Origin: an uncultured Arenicella sp. | GTDB taxonomy: Bacteria; Pseudomonadota; Gammaproteobacteria; Arenicellales; Arenicellaceae | DNA length: 48,034 bases | Direction: 5' to 3' | Assembly: GCA_938045295.1 (NCBI GenBank) | Contig: CALINO010000023.1 | Location: 1-48,034 of the forward strand | Shown: in pieces, positions 27,018 to 36,774 of the stretch | Numbering within the stretch: the first letter of the stretch is position 1 | Layout of the letters: each line of letters starts with the position of its first letter | Made by a program: the position numbers and the translations under genes | Notes under the pieces: model-generated | Database searches by the model: none | The model's input: only the letters and a program-made list of their open reading frames with translations | What the model was told of the DNA's origin: nothing

Positions 27018-28343
27018 ATGAGTTTAATTCTTAGCACGAAAAAGGCTGAAAGTGCCCTAACTGGAAAAATCCGAGTCCCTGGAGATAAGTCAATGTCGCA
27101 CCGTGCGGTGATGTTTTCTTCCTTGGCTAATGGCGTCAGTAACATTACCGGGTTGCTTGAAGGCGAAGACGTCATGGCAACCTTGGCCGCATTTCGCGCT
27201 ATGGGAGTGAACGCTGATGGCCCCGATAACGGAAAGTTGACCATTACTGGCGTGGGCATGCGAGGCTTAACCAAGCCCGAAAGTGATTTAGATATGGGCA
27301 ATTCCGGTACCGCAATGCGTTTAATGTGCGGAATATTGGCGGCGCAAAATTTTTCATCCAAGTTGGTGGGCGATGAATCTCTTTCTTCGCGCCCAATGCG
27401 GCGCGTTACAGTGCCGCTAACTTCAATGGGCGCGCGCTGCGTGACCGATGATGATGGCTGCCCGCCAATCCACATTCGCGGTGTTGAGAAACTAGAGCCC
27501 ATTGCCTATAACATGCCAATGGCCAGTGCCCAGGTTAAATCAGCGGTATTGCTGGCTGGTTTGTACGCCGATGGCGAAACCAGCGCCACTGAGCCTGCCC
27601 CCACGCGTGACCATACTGAGCGCATGCTAAAAGCCTATGGTTATGAGTGTAAGACTGAACGTCTTAACGACCAAGCCAGCACAATTACGCTTCAAGGCGG
27701 TGGCGAGTTGTCGGCCACTGACATAGATATTCCGGCTGATATTTCTTCGGCGGCGTTTTTTATGGTGGCGGCATCGATTATTCCTGGCTCCAAGCTTGAG
27801 TTGAGTCACGTGTGCGTTAACCCTACTCGTACTGGCATTATTGATATTTTGAAATCCATGGGCGCAGATATTCGTTTATTAAACCCCAGAGCGGTGGGCG
27901 GCGAGCCGGTGGCAGACATTCAAGTGAACTACGCAGGCTTAAAAGGCTGCGAGATCGACCCTAAATTAGTGCCATTGGCGATTGATGAGTTTCCGGTGAT
28001 TTGCATTGCGGCGGCCTGTGCGCAAGGCCAAACAACGGTCTCTGGCGCTGAAGAGTTGCGTGCCAAAGAATCAGACCGCATTTCAGTGATGGTGGAAGGC
28101 TTGCGTAACATTGGCGTTGATGTGGAAGAGCGCCGTGACGGTATGGTGGTTAACGGTGGAGCCATTAAAGGTGGTGTTGTTGAAAGTCATCATGATCATC
28201 GAATTGCCATGTCGTTTGCCATTGCCGGTGGTGTGGCAACTGACAGTGTCACCATTGAAGGTGCGGAAACGGTGGCCACCTCATTTCCTAATTTTGTAGA
28301 CTTGGCAACGCAGGTTGGCCTTAATGTTGCTCCTCTTAAGTAG
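27018..28343 (+). CDS. aroA: 3-phosphoshikimate 1-carboxyvinyltransferase (EPSP synthase)
   Basis: Joins shikimate-3-phosphate and phosphoenolpyruvate in the shikimate pathway. The 441-aa protein has VPGDKSMSHRAVMF, ITGLLEGEDV, SAQVKSAVLLAGL, TRDHTERML, the LRAKESDR motif and DHRIAMSF. These resemble class II (CP4/Bacillus-like) synthases more than the Escherichia coli class I form. The phosphoenolpyruvate loop reads GNSGTAMRL, with Gly at the place where the Agrobacterium CP4 enzyme has the insensitivity-associated Ala. It follows tyrA by 100 bases and precedes cmk by 28. Confidence 0.96.
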   Translation: MSLILSTKKAESALTGKIRVPGDKSMSHRAVMFSSLANGVSNITGLLEGEDVMATLAAFRAMGVNADGPDNGKLTITGVGMRGLTKPESDLDMGNSGTAMRLMCGILAAQNFSSKLVGDESLSSRPMRRVTVPLTSMGARCVTDDDGCPPIHIRGVEKLEPIAYNMPMASAQVKSAVLLAGLYADGETSATEPAPTRDHTERMLKAYGYECKTERLNDQASTITLQGGGELSATDIDIPADISSAAFFMVAASIIPGSKLELSHVCVNPTRTGIIDILKSMGADIRLLNPRAVGGEPVADIQVNYAGLKGCEIDPKLVPLAIDEFPVICIAAACAQGQTTVSGAEELRAKESDRISVMVEGLRNIGVDVEERRDGMVVNGGAIKGGVVESHHDHRIAMSFAIAGGVATDSVTIEGAETVATSFPNFVDLATQVGLNVAPLK

Positions 28344-28371
28344 TGTATAAATAGGCAGCAAGTCAATAGAT

Positions 28372-29043
28372 ATGAATAACCCCGTAATACCGGTATTAGC
28401 GCTTGATGGCCCCAGTGGCTCAGGCAAGGGTACGATTGGCCAAATTGTGGCGCTAAAGTATGGCTGGCATTACCTAGACAGTGGTGCTATTTATCGCGGT
28501 TTGGCGTGGTTGGCACATCAGAAAAAAGTCGCCAGCGATGATGTCAGCGGTTTGGTCGCGTTGGCCGACGCCATGACATTGGTTTGCCATGTGCGTGAAA
28601 ACGACGTGGCGCAAATAGAAATTAACGGCCAAATCATCACCGATGAATTGCGCAGCGATGATGCGGGGCAAATGGCAAGTGAAATTGCCCCCATTGCCCA
28701 GGTTAGGGCGGCTTTACTGAAAATGCAGCGTCGGTGTCTAAAAGCCCCAGGTTTGGTGGCGGATGGGCGTGATATGGGCACTACAGTGTTCCCAAATGCC
28801 GAATATAAGGTGTATTTAACCGCCAGCGCTGAAATAAGGGCAAAAAGGCGTTTTGATCAATTGAAATCGAAAGGGTTCGATGTTAATCTCGCGCGCCTGT
28901 TAGAGTCGATTCAGGCGCGTGATGTCCGAGATTCTAGCCGAGCCGAGTCGCCGCTTAAGCCGGCCGAGGACGCTATAGTGCTAGATACTTCTGAACTGTC
29001 TATTGACGAAGTCGTTACGCGAATTCTGAATCTTATAGATTAA
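28372..29043 (+). CDS. cmk: Cytidylate kinase
   Basis: Phosphorylates CMP and dCMP for nucleotide recycling and DNA precursor supply. The 223-aa protein has the P-loop LDGPSGSGKGT near the N-terminus, YLDSGAIYRGLAW, the DGRDMGTTVFP motif and the RAKRRFDQL helix. Length and motifs are standard. It lies between aroA and rpsA as in many Gammaproteobacteria; a GC-rich stretch (CCCCCGTCGGGCGGGG, 29050-29065) in the 80-base gap before rpsA may fold but has no T-run. Confidence 0.96.
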   Translation: MNNPVIPVLALDGPSGSGKGTIGQIVALKYGWHYLDSGAIYRGLAWLAHQKKVASDDVSGLVALADAMTLVCHVRENDVAQIEINGQIITDELRSDDAGQMASEIAPIAQVRAALLKMQRRCLKAPGLVADGRDMGTTVFPNAEYKVYLTASAEIRAKRRFDQLKSKGFDVNLARLLESIQARDVRDSSRAESPLKPAEDAIVLDTSELSIDEVVTRILNLID

Positions 29044-29123
29044 CGCTTTCCCCCGTCGGGCGGGGTGCGAGTTCAAAACAGTGCGGTTGGTGCCTTGCCA
29101 ACAACACTTAAAAGGTAAGAGTT

Positions 29124-30797
29124 ATGAGCGAATCTTTCGCTGAAATGTTTGAAGAGAGCCTAAAAGACACCGTAATGACCATCGGTGAGGTGATCAAAGC
29201 TGAAGTAGTAGCCGTAGACGGCGACTACGTTCTTGTTACAGCAGGCCTTAAATCAGAGGCTGAAATCCCACTATCTCAATTTGCTAAAACTGAAGGCGAG
29301 TACGATGTTCATATCGGCGACCTTGTTGAAGTGGCTATTGAGAGTGTTGAAGACGGCTACGGTCGTACTAAGTTATCTCACGACAAAGCTCGCCGCGTAC
29401 GCGTTTGGGCTGAGCTGGAAAAAGCACACGAAAACGAAGACATCGTTGTGGGTCAAATCACTGGCAAAGTGAAAGGTGGTTTCACTGTTTCACTGCAAAA
29501 TGTCCGTGCTTTCCTACCGGGTTCTTTGGTTGATGTGCGTCCTGTTAAAGATTCTGCGTATCTTGAAAACCGTGACCTAGAGTTAAAGGTTATCAAGATC
29601 GATAAAGCTCGCAACAACGTTGTTGTGTCTCGCCGTGCTGTGGTTGAGAATGAGCTGGGTGCTGAGCGTGAAGAGTTGCTTAAAACCATTGAAGAAGGCC
29701 AAATTGTTAAAGGTATCGTTAAGAACCTTACCGATTACGGTGCGTTCATCAACTTGGGCGGTATCGACGGCTTGCTACATATCACTGATATGGCGTGGAA
29801 GCGTGTTAAGCACCCATCTGAGATCTTAGAAGTAGGTCAAGACATTGAAGCTAAGGTTCTTAAGTTTGATAAAGAGAAAGCACGTGTGTCTCTAGGTATC
29901 AAACAAATGGGCGATGACCCATGGAAAGACTTGGCTCGCCGCTTCATGGTTGACACTCGTCACTACGGTAAAGTTACTAACATTACTGATTACGGTGCTT
30001 TCGTTGAGTTGGAAGACGGTGTTGAAGGTTTGGTTCACGTTTCAGAAATGGATTGGACTAACAAAAACATTCACCCAAGCAAAGTATGCCAAGTAAACGA
30101 TGAAGTTGAAGTTATCGTGCTTGAAATCGACCCAGAGCGTCGTCGTATTTCTCTAGGCATGAAGCAGTGTCGTGCTAACCCTTGGGACAGCTTCGCAGCA
30201 ACTCACAAGAAGGGCGACAAAGTGGTTGGCCGCATCAAATCAATCACTGATTTCGGTGTGTTCATTGGCTTAGAAGGCAATATTGACGGCTTGATTCACT
30301 TAAGCGACCTGTCTTGGAATGAAGACGGCGAAGAAGTGATTCGTAACTACTCGAAAGGCGATGAGCTAGAAGCAGTAGTATTGGCGGTTGATTCAGATCG
30401 TGAGCGTATTTCTTTAGGCGTTAAGCAAGTTTCTGGAGATCCATTCTCTGACTTTGTTGCGGCTAACGGCAAAGGCGCTGTTGTAAACGGTAAAGTGACT
30501 GAAGCCGACGCTCGTGGTATTACCATTGAGTTGGCCGATGGCATTGACGGTTACTTGCGCGCGGCTGAAATTTCACGCGATCATGTTGCTGACGCTTCTA
30601 TGCTGTTCTCTGTTGGCGATGACGTTGAGTCAAAAATTACGGCGATCGATCGTAAAACTCGTCGTATCTCACTGTCTATTAAAGCACTTGAAGCTCAGCA
30701 CGAAAGTGAAGCGATTCAAGAGTACGGCCGTGGTTCATCAGAAGAATCAAGCAGTAGCTTGTTAGCCGAAAAGTTAAAAGAGCAGCTTAATAAGTAA
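29124..30797 (+). CDS. rpsA: 30S ribosomal protein S1
   Basis: Binds mRNA on the small subunit and helps initiation on structured or weak-site messages. The 557-aa protein has six S1 (OB-fold) repeats, the usual number for Gammaproteobacteria; repeats are marked by segments such as [38 protein letters not shown] and [19 protein letters not shown]. Codon use is visibly different from its neighbours, with more C-ending codons, fitting high expression. AAGGTAAGAG precedes the ATG. A strong terminator follows at 30823-30867. Confidence 0.98.
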   Translation: MSESFAEMFEESLKDTVMTIGEVIKAEVVAVDGDYVLVTAGLKSEAEIPLSQFAKTEGEYDVHIGDLVEVAIESVEDGYGRTKLSHDKARRVRVWAELEKAHENEDIVVGQITGKVKGGFTVSLQNVRAFLPGSLVDVRPVKDSAYLENRDLELKVIKIDKARNNVVVSRRAVVENELGAEREELLKTIEEGQIVKGIVKNLTDYGAFINLGGIDGLLHITDMAWKRVKHPSEILEVGQDIEAKVLKFDKEKARVSLGIKQMGDDPWKDLARRFMVDTRHYGKVTNITDYGAFVELEDGVEGLVHVSEMDWTNKNIHPSKVCQVNDEVEVIVLEIDPERRRISLGMKQCRANPWDSFAATHKKGDKVVGRIKSITDFGVFIGLEGNIDGLIHLSDLSWNEDGEEVIRNYSKGDELEAVVLAVDSDRERISLGVKQVSGDPFSDFVAANGKGAVVNGKVTEADARGITIELADGIDGYLRAAEISRDHVADASMLFSVGDDVESKITAIDRKTRRISLSIKALEAQHESEAIQEYGRGSSEESSSSLLAEKLKEQLNK

Positions 30798-30822
30798 TTA
30801 TTAATCGGTTCCAGTGCTTTTG

Positions 30823-30867
30823 AAAAAGCCGCCGCAATCAAGTTAATTGATTCGGCGGCTTTTTTTA
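30823..30867 (+). terminator. Rho-independent terminator after rpsA
   Basis: AGCCGCCG (30827-30834) pairs with CGGCGGCT (30853-30860); an inner AATCAA/TTGATT extends the stem with one bulged base, and seven Ts follow. This ends the serC-rpsA run. Confidence 0.93.
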
Positions 30868-30956
30868 TGATTTACGTCTGAAATTTTCTTTCAGGTATGC
30901 TTTTTTATTATTGAAACAATATCAGTGGCTTAGAGGTATTTTTTCTGATATTTGTA

Positions 30957-30985
30957 TTGCAGTGTTGGCAATCGGCACCTATACT
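30957..30985 (+). promoter_or_regulatory. Sigma-70-like promoter for ihfB
   Basis: TTGCAG (30957-30962) and TATACT (30980-30985) are separated by 17 bases. A start near 30992 would give a leader of about 170 bases before ihfB. The rest of the 30868-31161 gap holds no gene I can support. Confidence 0.6.
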
Positions 30986-31161
30986 GGATTTGAAGGCCTA
31001 ATGGGTAATTGGGTTGGGTAGAGTTGGTGCTTTCCAAGTCTGGCAAATTTGTTCAGCTTTGGAAGATGATTTAAAGGTTTTAACACGATTAAAACATTGG
31101 GGGTTTAAATCGTACGTGCGTCAGCTGCAAACCGCATTAACAAGCAACATATAGGGTATTT

Positions 31162-31467
31162 ATGAGCAAAACATCTACAATTACACGCTCAGAGCTGATT
31201 GAAGTATTGATTGAAAAACAACCGCATTTAGACCGCAGGGACGTGGAGTTAGCGGTGAAGACAGTGTTGGATCGAATGGGTGGCGCGTTTGAAGAAGGTG
31301 AGCGCATCGAGATTCGAGGCTTCGGCAGTTTTTCTTTACATTACCGGCCTGCGCGCATAGGTCGTAATCCTCGAACGGGCGAATCGGTTGAGGTAGAAGA
31401 CAAGTTCTCACCACATTTTAAGCCTGGTAAAGAATTGAAAGAGCGGGTTGATTCGATTAACTCTTAA
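31162..31467 (+). CDS. ihfB: Integration host factor subunit beta
   Basis: Small DNA-bending protein that works as a heterodimer with IhfA in recombination, replication and promoter architecture. The 101-aa protein has the HU/IHF fold with [22 protein letters not shown], including the intercalating Pro in GRNPRTGE, and [12 protein letters not shown] at the N-terminus as in IhfB. AGGG lies upstream of the ATG. The place after rpsA is the usual one for this subunit, supporting beta rather than HU. Confidence 0.96.
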   Translation: MSKTSTITRSELIEVLIEKQPHLDRRDVELAVKTVLDRMGGAFEEGERIEIRGFGSFSLHYRPARIGRNPRTGESVEVEDKFSPHFKPGKELKERVDSINS

Positions 31468-31516
31468 TTACTAAGGGCATCGTTCGACTCTTTATAACCA
31501 TCATTTTTGAAATCAC

Positions 31517-31822
31517 ATGAAGTATATTTTAGGTATCGTCATTTTGCTTGTGTTGTCGGTATTTGCCTATTCGGTGAACCTGCAAAACCCTGAACTAATC
31601 ACATTGAAATACTATTTTGGTATTGAGTGGTCTATCAAGGTGGCCACATTATTGCTGTGCACGTTCTTAGTGGGGCTCTTTGTTGGAGCGTTTGTGATGA
31701 GTTTGTCGTTAATTGGGCAAAAATTCAGAACCGGTAAAGTGTCTCGTAAGCTTAAAAAAGTAGAGCGAGAAGTGGAGAGCCTTCGTGCTGCACCACCAGC
31801 GCAAGCGTCACAAGAAGCGTAA
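31517..31822 (+). CDS. lapA: Lipopolysaccharide assembly protein A domain protein (LapA/YciS)
   Basis: Small inner-membrane protein linked to lipopolysaccharide assembly. The 101 aa include two transmembrane segments (about 3-21 and 40-65) separated by the short NLQNPELITLKYYFGIEWS stretch typical of LapA (formerly DUF1049), then a basic, Glu/Lys-rich cytoplasmic tail that may be coiled-coil. It stands directly before lapB, as in Escherichia coli, 49 bases after ihfB, so ihfB-lapA-lapB probably form one transcript. Confidence 0.9.
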   Translation: MKYILGIVILLVLSVFAYSVNLQNPELITLKYYFGIEWSIKVATLLLCTFLVGLFVGAFVMSLSLIGQKFRTGKVSRKLKKVEREVESLRAAPPAQASQEA

Positions 31823-31846
31823 AACAGCATTTATGTTGATAGCCTG

Positions 31847-33007
31847 TTGACTAATATACTCGAACATTGGAATTGGACGTGGCCAGCCTTAGCGCTGGCC
31901 TTTTGTTTGGGCGCGTTGGGTATGCGCTGGATTTATCGTAAGTTTGGGCTTGCCCGCAATAAAAACCTCAACAGTGACTATTTTAAAGGGCTTAATTTCC
32001 TTTTAAATGAAGAAACCGACAAGGCCATTGAAGCGTTTATTAAAGTGCTTGAGGTGGATGATGAGACTGTTGAGCTTCACCTAGCCTTGGGCGGCTTGTT
32101 TCGTCGCAAAGGGCAGGTGGACAGAGCCACCCGCATTCATCAGAATTTGATTGCCCGCACGAATTTGACTGAACGTCAGCGCTATGAAGCCATTCATGAA
32201 TTGGCTCAAGATTACTACAAAGCGGGCTGGCTGGATCGTGCCGAAGGCCTTTACGATGAACTTAAAGGTTCTGAAACCTATCGTTGTGCGGCCATTGATG
32301 GTTTATGCAGCATTTACCAACAGGAAAAAGAGTGGCTGCAAGCGATTGATATATTGAGACAGCATGATAAGGCTGAGCGTTCACAGCGGGCTAAGCAAAT
32401 TGCGCATTATTATTGTGAATTAGCTGAGACTTCCCTTGAAAACCTAGATTTAGACGCCGCTCAAGAGTATTTGTCAGAAGCGAGCAATGAAACCAAAGAT
32501 AACCCTCGAGTTACTCTGCTGCAAGGTGAGTTGTGTTACCAGAAAGAGGATTACTTAGCGGCAATTGCCTATTGGGAAAAGTTGCAGAGCTCTAACGCCA
32601 CCGCCTTGCAATTGGTGATGGCTAAGTTAATTACAAGTTACCAGCAAAGCAGTGATCATGCAGCCTTAAAACAGCAGTTGCTGGCCATCACGGCCATTCC
32701 TAAGCACGGTCAGGACTTTAAGGTTTGGCACCAAGCATTGGTTTCTGTGCTGGGTGAGCAAGAGGCGCAATCGACTGTTTTTAGCCGCGTTCAAGAAGAA
32801 GGTTTGAGTGGCCCGGCGGCAAATTATTTATACAATATTGTTGCAGAAAGCACAGCAAGTAATGATAGTATGTATCAGTTATTAAAAGAATTACTTCGTC
32901 ACGCCAAGAGAAAGCAAGTTGAGTATACTTGCCGTGGTTGCGGCTTTGATACAAAGTTGCTTTATTGGCATTGTCAGAACTGCGGTGAGTGGGATAGCTT
33001 TCGCTAA
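31847..33007 (+). CDS. lapB: Lipopolysaccharide assembly protein B (LapB/YciM)
   Basis: In Escherichia coli LapB brings LpxC to FtsH for degradation and so limits lipid A synthesis. The 386-aa protein has an N-terminal membrane anchor (about 12-28), TPR repeats (GLNFLLNEETDKAIEAF, LGGLFRRKGQVDRATRIH and others) and a C-terminal rubredoxin-like metal knuckle with Cys362, Cys365, Cys376 and Cys379. The C-terminus ends at WDSFR, about ten residues sooner after the knuckle than in Escherichia coli. The start is a TTG with no clear ribosome binding site; the ATG at 31834 is in another frame and stops at once. FtsH, its partner, is encoded at 43841 in this window. Confidence 0.93.
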   Translation: MTNILEHWNWTWPALALAFCLGALGMRWIYRKFGLARNKNLNSDYFKGLNFLLNEETDKAIEAFIKVLEVDDETVELHLALGGLFRRKGQVDRATRIHQNLIARTNLTERQRYEAIHELAQDYYKAGWLDRAEGLYDELKGSETYRCAAIDGLCSIYQQEKEWLQAIDILRQHDKAERSQRAKQIAHYYCELAETSLENLDLDAAQEYLSEASNETKDNPRVTLLQGELCYQKEDYLAAIAYWEKLQSSNATALQLVMAKLITSYQQSSDHAALKQQLLAITAIPKHGQDFKVWHQALVSVLGEQEAQSTVFSRVQEEGLSGPAANYLYNIVAESTASNDSMYQLLKELLRHAKRKQVEYTCRGCGFDTKLLYWHCQNCGEWDSFR

Positions 33008-33132
33008 TCGCTTGGTTTTTGCATTTTCTGTGGCGGTAAAAAAATAAGGTAGGGGTCGTTATGCTGGGTATTAAGTCGGAATTGTTAGTAAGGAAAACTT
33101 CGTATTTTCAGAATTTATAATAGTAGAGTGCT

Positions 33133-34458
33133 GTGTCCACAATAACTAAAAAAATTACCTTTAAAGGCCTAGAGAAGAAAGAGCAAATTCTGTTCAAGTC
33201 TTTTCTGAATCTTGTAAAAAACGATTTGGATTATAATGTTGAGTTAATCCAAGACCCAAATGCTCCATTTGATGGCATCGACATAGTCATTATGGATGCC
33301 GATTACCTACTTACACAAGACGAGAGTAAGCATACTTCGGTGGCTATTTTACGAGTGGGCAGTGATGCCGACGAAGGTAGAGAGAATTACGTTCTGCGGC
33401 CAGTTCAATGGAGTGATTTTAAAGAAGGCATTGCTCAGTTGAAGTTTCCCGAAAGCGATGAACTCTTTGAAGATCAGCGTGTGCTGCCTACTGAAATTGC
33501 GCTTGAAATTGATGAAGACGCCACGGAAGAGGAATCTCAGAGTGAATCATCCTCGCAAAGCTTTGAAGACGCTTCAGCGTATGAATTTTCATTAGGGCAA
33601 CTCAGTGTTGAAAACCAACACAGTTTCACCAGCAGTGAATATGTAAAGGTCGTTGAAGACGTCAAAGGGTTTGCTGAAGAGAAATCGGAAGTTACTGCGG
33701 CTGTGGTTTTAGTGAGTGACGATGAAAGCACCACCAGTAACAGTGTTTTGGTGATTGAAACCAACTCTTTAGATCGCTGGGAAATGAGCGCCTCTGAATT
33801 TGACGACATGCCATCGGAAACCCTTGAGGAGGCATCAGAGTTAGAGCTTCCAGAATTGTCGGCGAAGGAGCGTAAAAACGCAGAAAGTAAGCTTGCCGCA
33901 GGTCAACGAATTGAGCCTGAGTCTGAATTGTGGATGCAGAGCCAAGAAATTATTGCCGGAGCTCGCACATTGTTTTTTGTGCAAGCCGATGAACGTAAAG
34001 TCTATTCGCCACGCGAACCTGCAAAATGGATAAAGGCGTTGCGTAATAAAGAATTGAAATCGGTCGAGATTGACGCCGGTTGGACGCCAACCGAAGATTT
34101 GGGTGTTTACCCGATTGAGCGATTAATTTGGGTGAATGCCTTAGTTGGTCGCACCGATAAGCTCGACGGTGATTTTAATGATAATGAAGAATTCATGTTA
34201 GCGGCTTGGCCTCATTTTGAGCTGCTGGAATTGGATAATTCGCTGTTAAAAATGGCCACCATGTTATTTGTTGGCCCTGAAAGTGCTTACACCTTAATGC
34301 AAAAAACCGGTGAAGGCAGAGCGGTGGTGTACGGCATGCTCAATGCCTGCCGCGAATTGGATTTATTGGTTTCGCCTGAGCAGGTGGAGCAAAATAAATA
34401 CAAAGCACCGACGCAGGAAGAAGGCGTGTTTGGTAAAATAAAGGACGTATTTAGATAA
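33133..34458 (+). CDS. Unrecognised cytoplasmic protein with acidic linker
   Basis: Family not recognised. The 441-aa protein, started by GTG, has three parts. Residues 1-~110 look like a small alpha/beta domain with a buried-strand pattern resembling a degenerate receiver (DIVIMDADYLL), but no phosphoacceptor set can be confirmed. Residues ~115-250 are a long Glu/Ser-rich, acidic, probably disordered linker. Residues ~270-441 are a globular, Trp-containing domain (PIERLIWVNALVGR, LLKMATMLFVGPESAYTLMQ, NACRELDLL) that may be winged-helix. No signal peptide or membrane segment. TATAAT at 33116-33121 lies just upstream, without a good -35. It lies between lapB and dapB; a signalling or scaffolding role is speculation. 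Confidence 0.75.
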   Translation: MSTITKKITFKGLEKKEQILFKSFLNLVKNDLDYNVELIQDPNAPFDGIDIVIMDADYLLTQDESKHTSVAILRVGSDADEGRENYVLRPVQWSDFKEGIAQLKFPESDELFEDQRVLPTEIALEIDEDATEEESQSESSSQSFEDASAYEFSLGQLSVENQHSFTSSEYVKVVEDVKGFAEEKSEVTAAVVLVSDDESTTSNSVLVIETNSLDRWEMSASEFDDMPSETLEEASELELPELSAKERKNAESKLAAGQRIEPESELWMQSQEIIAGARTLFFVQADERKVYSPREPAKWIKALRNKELKSVEIDAGWTPTEDLGVYPIERLIWVNALVGRTDKLDGDFNDNEEFMLAAWPHFELLELDNSLLKMATMLFVGPESAYTLMQKTGEGRAVVYGMLNACRELDLLVSPEQVEQNKYKAPTQEEGVFGKIKDVFR

Positions 34459-34491
34459 TTTAGGTCTATAATTTGACCTCAGCTCAATTAG

Positions 34492-35343
<852 letters not shown>

Positions 35344-35447
35344 TCTATTTAAAGGGACTTTGCGTCGCGCATAGCTGCGTATCAAACTGCGGAACGGGCG
35401 TTTGCCCAATAAACAGTAAATATTTTCACAATTACGACTCTTTCACA

Positions 35448-35477
35448 TTGCATACTCTGAAGTGTTTAGCTTAGAAT
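35448..35477 (+). promoter_or_regulatory. Candidate carAB promoter
   Basis: TTGCAT (35448-35453) and TAGAAT (35472-35477) are 18 bases apart, giving a start near 35484. It lies upstream of the terminator hairpin at 35523-35562, so its transcripts must read through that hairpin to reach carA. Confidence 0.5.
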
Positions 35478-35485
35478 ACGCCCCG

Positions 35486-35518
35486 ATGAAAAGGCCACTA
35501 TATCAGCCGTACAAATGA
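35486..35518 (+). CDS. Possible 10-codon leader peptide before carA
   Basis: ATG to TGA encodes MKRPLYQPYK and ends 8 bases before the main terminator stem. It would start almost at the predicted transcript start, with no ribosome binding site, so it would need leaderless initiation. Its position between promoter and terminator is attenuator-like, but it may be chance. Confidence 0.25.
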   Translation: MKRPLYQPYK

Positions 35519-35522
35519 ATCC

Positions 35523-35562
35523 AAAAGGGAGAAGCCCAGACGCAGGGCTTCTCCCTTTTTTT
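35523..35562 (+). terminator. Perfect terminator hairpin between dapB and carA
   Basis: GGGAGAAGCCC (35527-35537) and GGGCTTCTCCC (35545-35555) pair over 11 bases, 15 with the flanking A/T pairs, around a 7-base loop; seven Ts follow. It either ends dapB transcription or acts as an attenuator for carAB. Confidence 0.93.
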
Positions 35563-35614
35563 AAATAAAATTTGGGTTTGCTGCGGTTCGATAGGCTTGG
35601 AAACTTAAGCACCT

Positions 35615-36772
35615 ATGGGCAATTACGTGAAATATACCGCATTATTGGCATTAGAAGATGGCACGCTCTTTTGGGGGCAGTCGGTTGGCGCAAACGGGCA
35701 GTCGGTTGGTGAGGTGGTGTTTAATACCTCAATGACAGGCTATCAAGAAATTTTGACAGACCCGTCTTACTCTCAGCAAATGGTTACCTTAACCTATCCA
35801 CATATTGGGAATACCGGTACCACCCCTGAAGATACTGAATCCAATAGTGTGCATGCCGCGGGGTTGATTATTCGCGATTTGCCGCGCTTGGCTAATAACT
35901 GGCGCAACACGCAAAATTTAGATGATTATTTAAAAGAAAATAATACCGTTGCGATTGCCGACATAGACACGCGCCAGTTGACTCGAATTTTACGAGAAAA
36001 AGGGGCGCAAAACGGCTGCTTGGTGGCCGGAGATGCCATTGATGCCGATGCCGCGGTAGCCGCGGCAAAACAATTTCCTGGCCTTAAGGGCATGGACCTG
36101 GCAAAAGAGGTAACCACGACTGATGCGTACCAGTGGGAACAATCAGTTTGGTCACTTGATCACGGTTATACCAACAAACCTGACGGTAAGTTCAAAGTTG
36201 TGGCGTATGACTTTGGCGTCAAGCACAATATTTTACGCATCTTGGTTGATTTAGGTTGTGAATTGATTGTGGTGCCAGCACAAACACCCGCCGCTGAAGT
36301 TTTAGCTGAAAACCCCGACGGTGTGTTTCTATCAAACGGCCCCGGCGATCCGGAGCCTTGCGATTACGCGATTAAGGCCACGCAAGAAATTATTCAGGCC
36401 GGCGTGCCCATATTTGGAATTTGCTTAGGGCATCAAATTTTGGCGCTCGCTTCTGGCGCGCGCACAGAAAAAATGAAGTTTGGTCACCACGGGGCTAATC
36501 ACCCGGTGCAAGACTTGGCTTCAAAGCAAGTGATGATCACCAGTCAAAATCATGGCTTTGCGGTTAAAGAAGACGACTTACCAAGCAACCTTGAAGTCAC
36601 TCACCGATCGTTGTTTGACGGCACCATTCAAGGCATTGCCCGTACCGACACTCCGGCGTTTTCGTTTCAAGGCCACCCAGAAGCCAGCCCAGGCCCGCGA
36701 GATGTGGCACCACTATTCGAGCGTTTTATTGAATTAATGCAGGCAAATGCCGAAGACAAGAAGGGTAGCTAA
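35615..36772 (+). CDS. carA: Carbamoyl-phosphate synthase small subunit
   Basis: Glutaminase subunit that feeds ammonia to CarB for arginine and pyrimidine synthesis. The 385-aa protein has the N-terminal domain ([29 protein letters not shown]) and a class I glutamine amidotransferase domain with the nucleophile Cys in FGICLGHQ and the His/Glu of [11 protein letters not shown]. The first ATG gives a slightly longer N-terminus than in Escherichia coli; the ribosome binding site is weak. carB begins 2 bases after the stop. Confidence 0.97.
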   Translation: MGNYVKYTALLALEDGTLFWGQSVGANGQSVGEVVFNTSMTGYQEILTDPSYSQQMVTLTYPHIGNTGTTPEDTESNSVHAAGLIIRDLPRLANNWRNTQNLDDYLKENNTVAIADIDTRQLTRILREKGAQNGCLVAGDAIDADAAVAAAKQFPGLKGMDLAKEVTTTDAYQWEQSVWSLDHGYTNKPDGKFKVVAYDFGVKHNILRILVDLGCELIVVPAQTPAAEVLAENPDGVFLSNGPGDPEPCDYAIKATQEIIQAGVPIFGICLGHQILALASGARTEKMKFGHHGANHPVQDLASKQVMITSQNHGFAVKEDDLPSNLEVTHRSLFDGTIQGIARTDTPAFSFQGHPEASPGPRDVAPLFERFIELMQANAEDKKGS

Positions 36773-36774
36773 TC

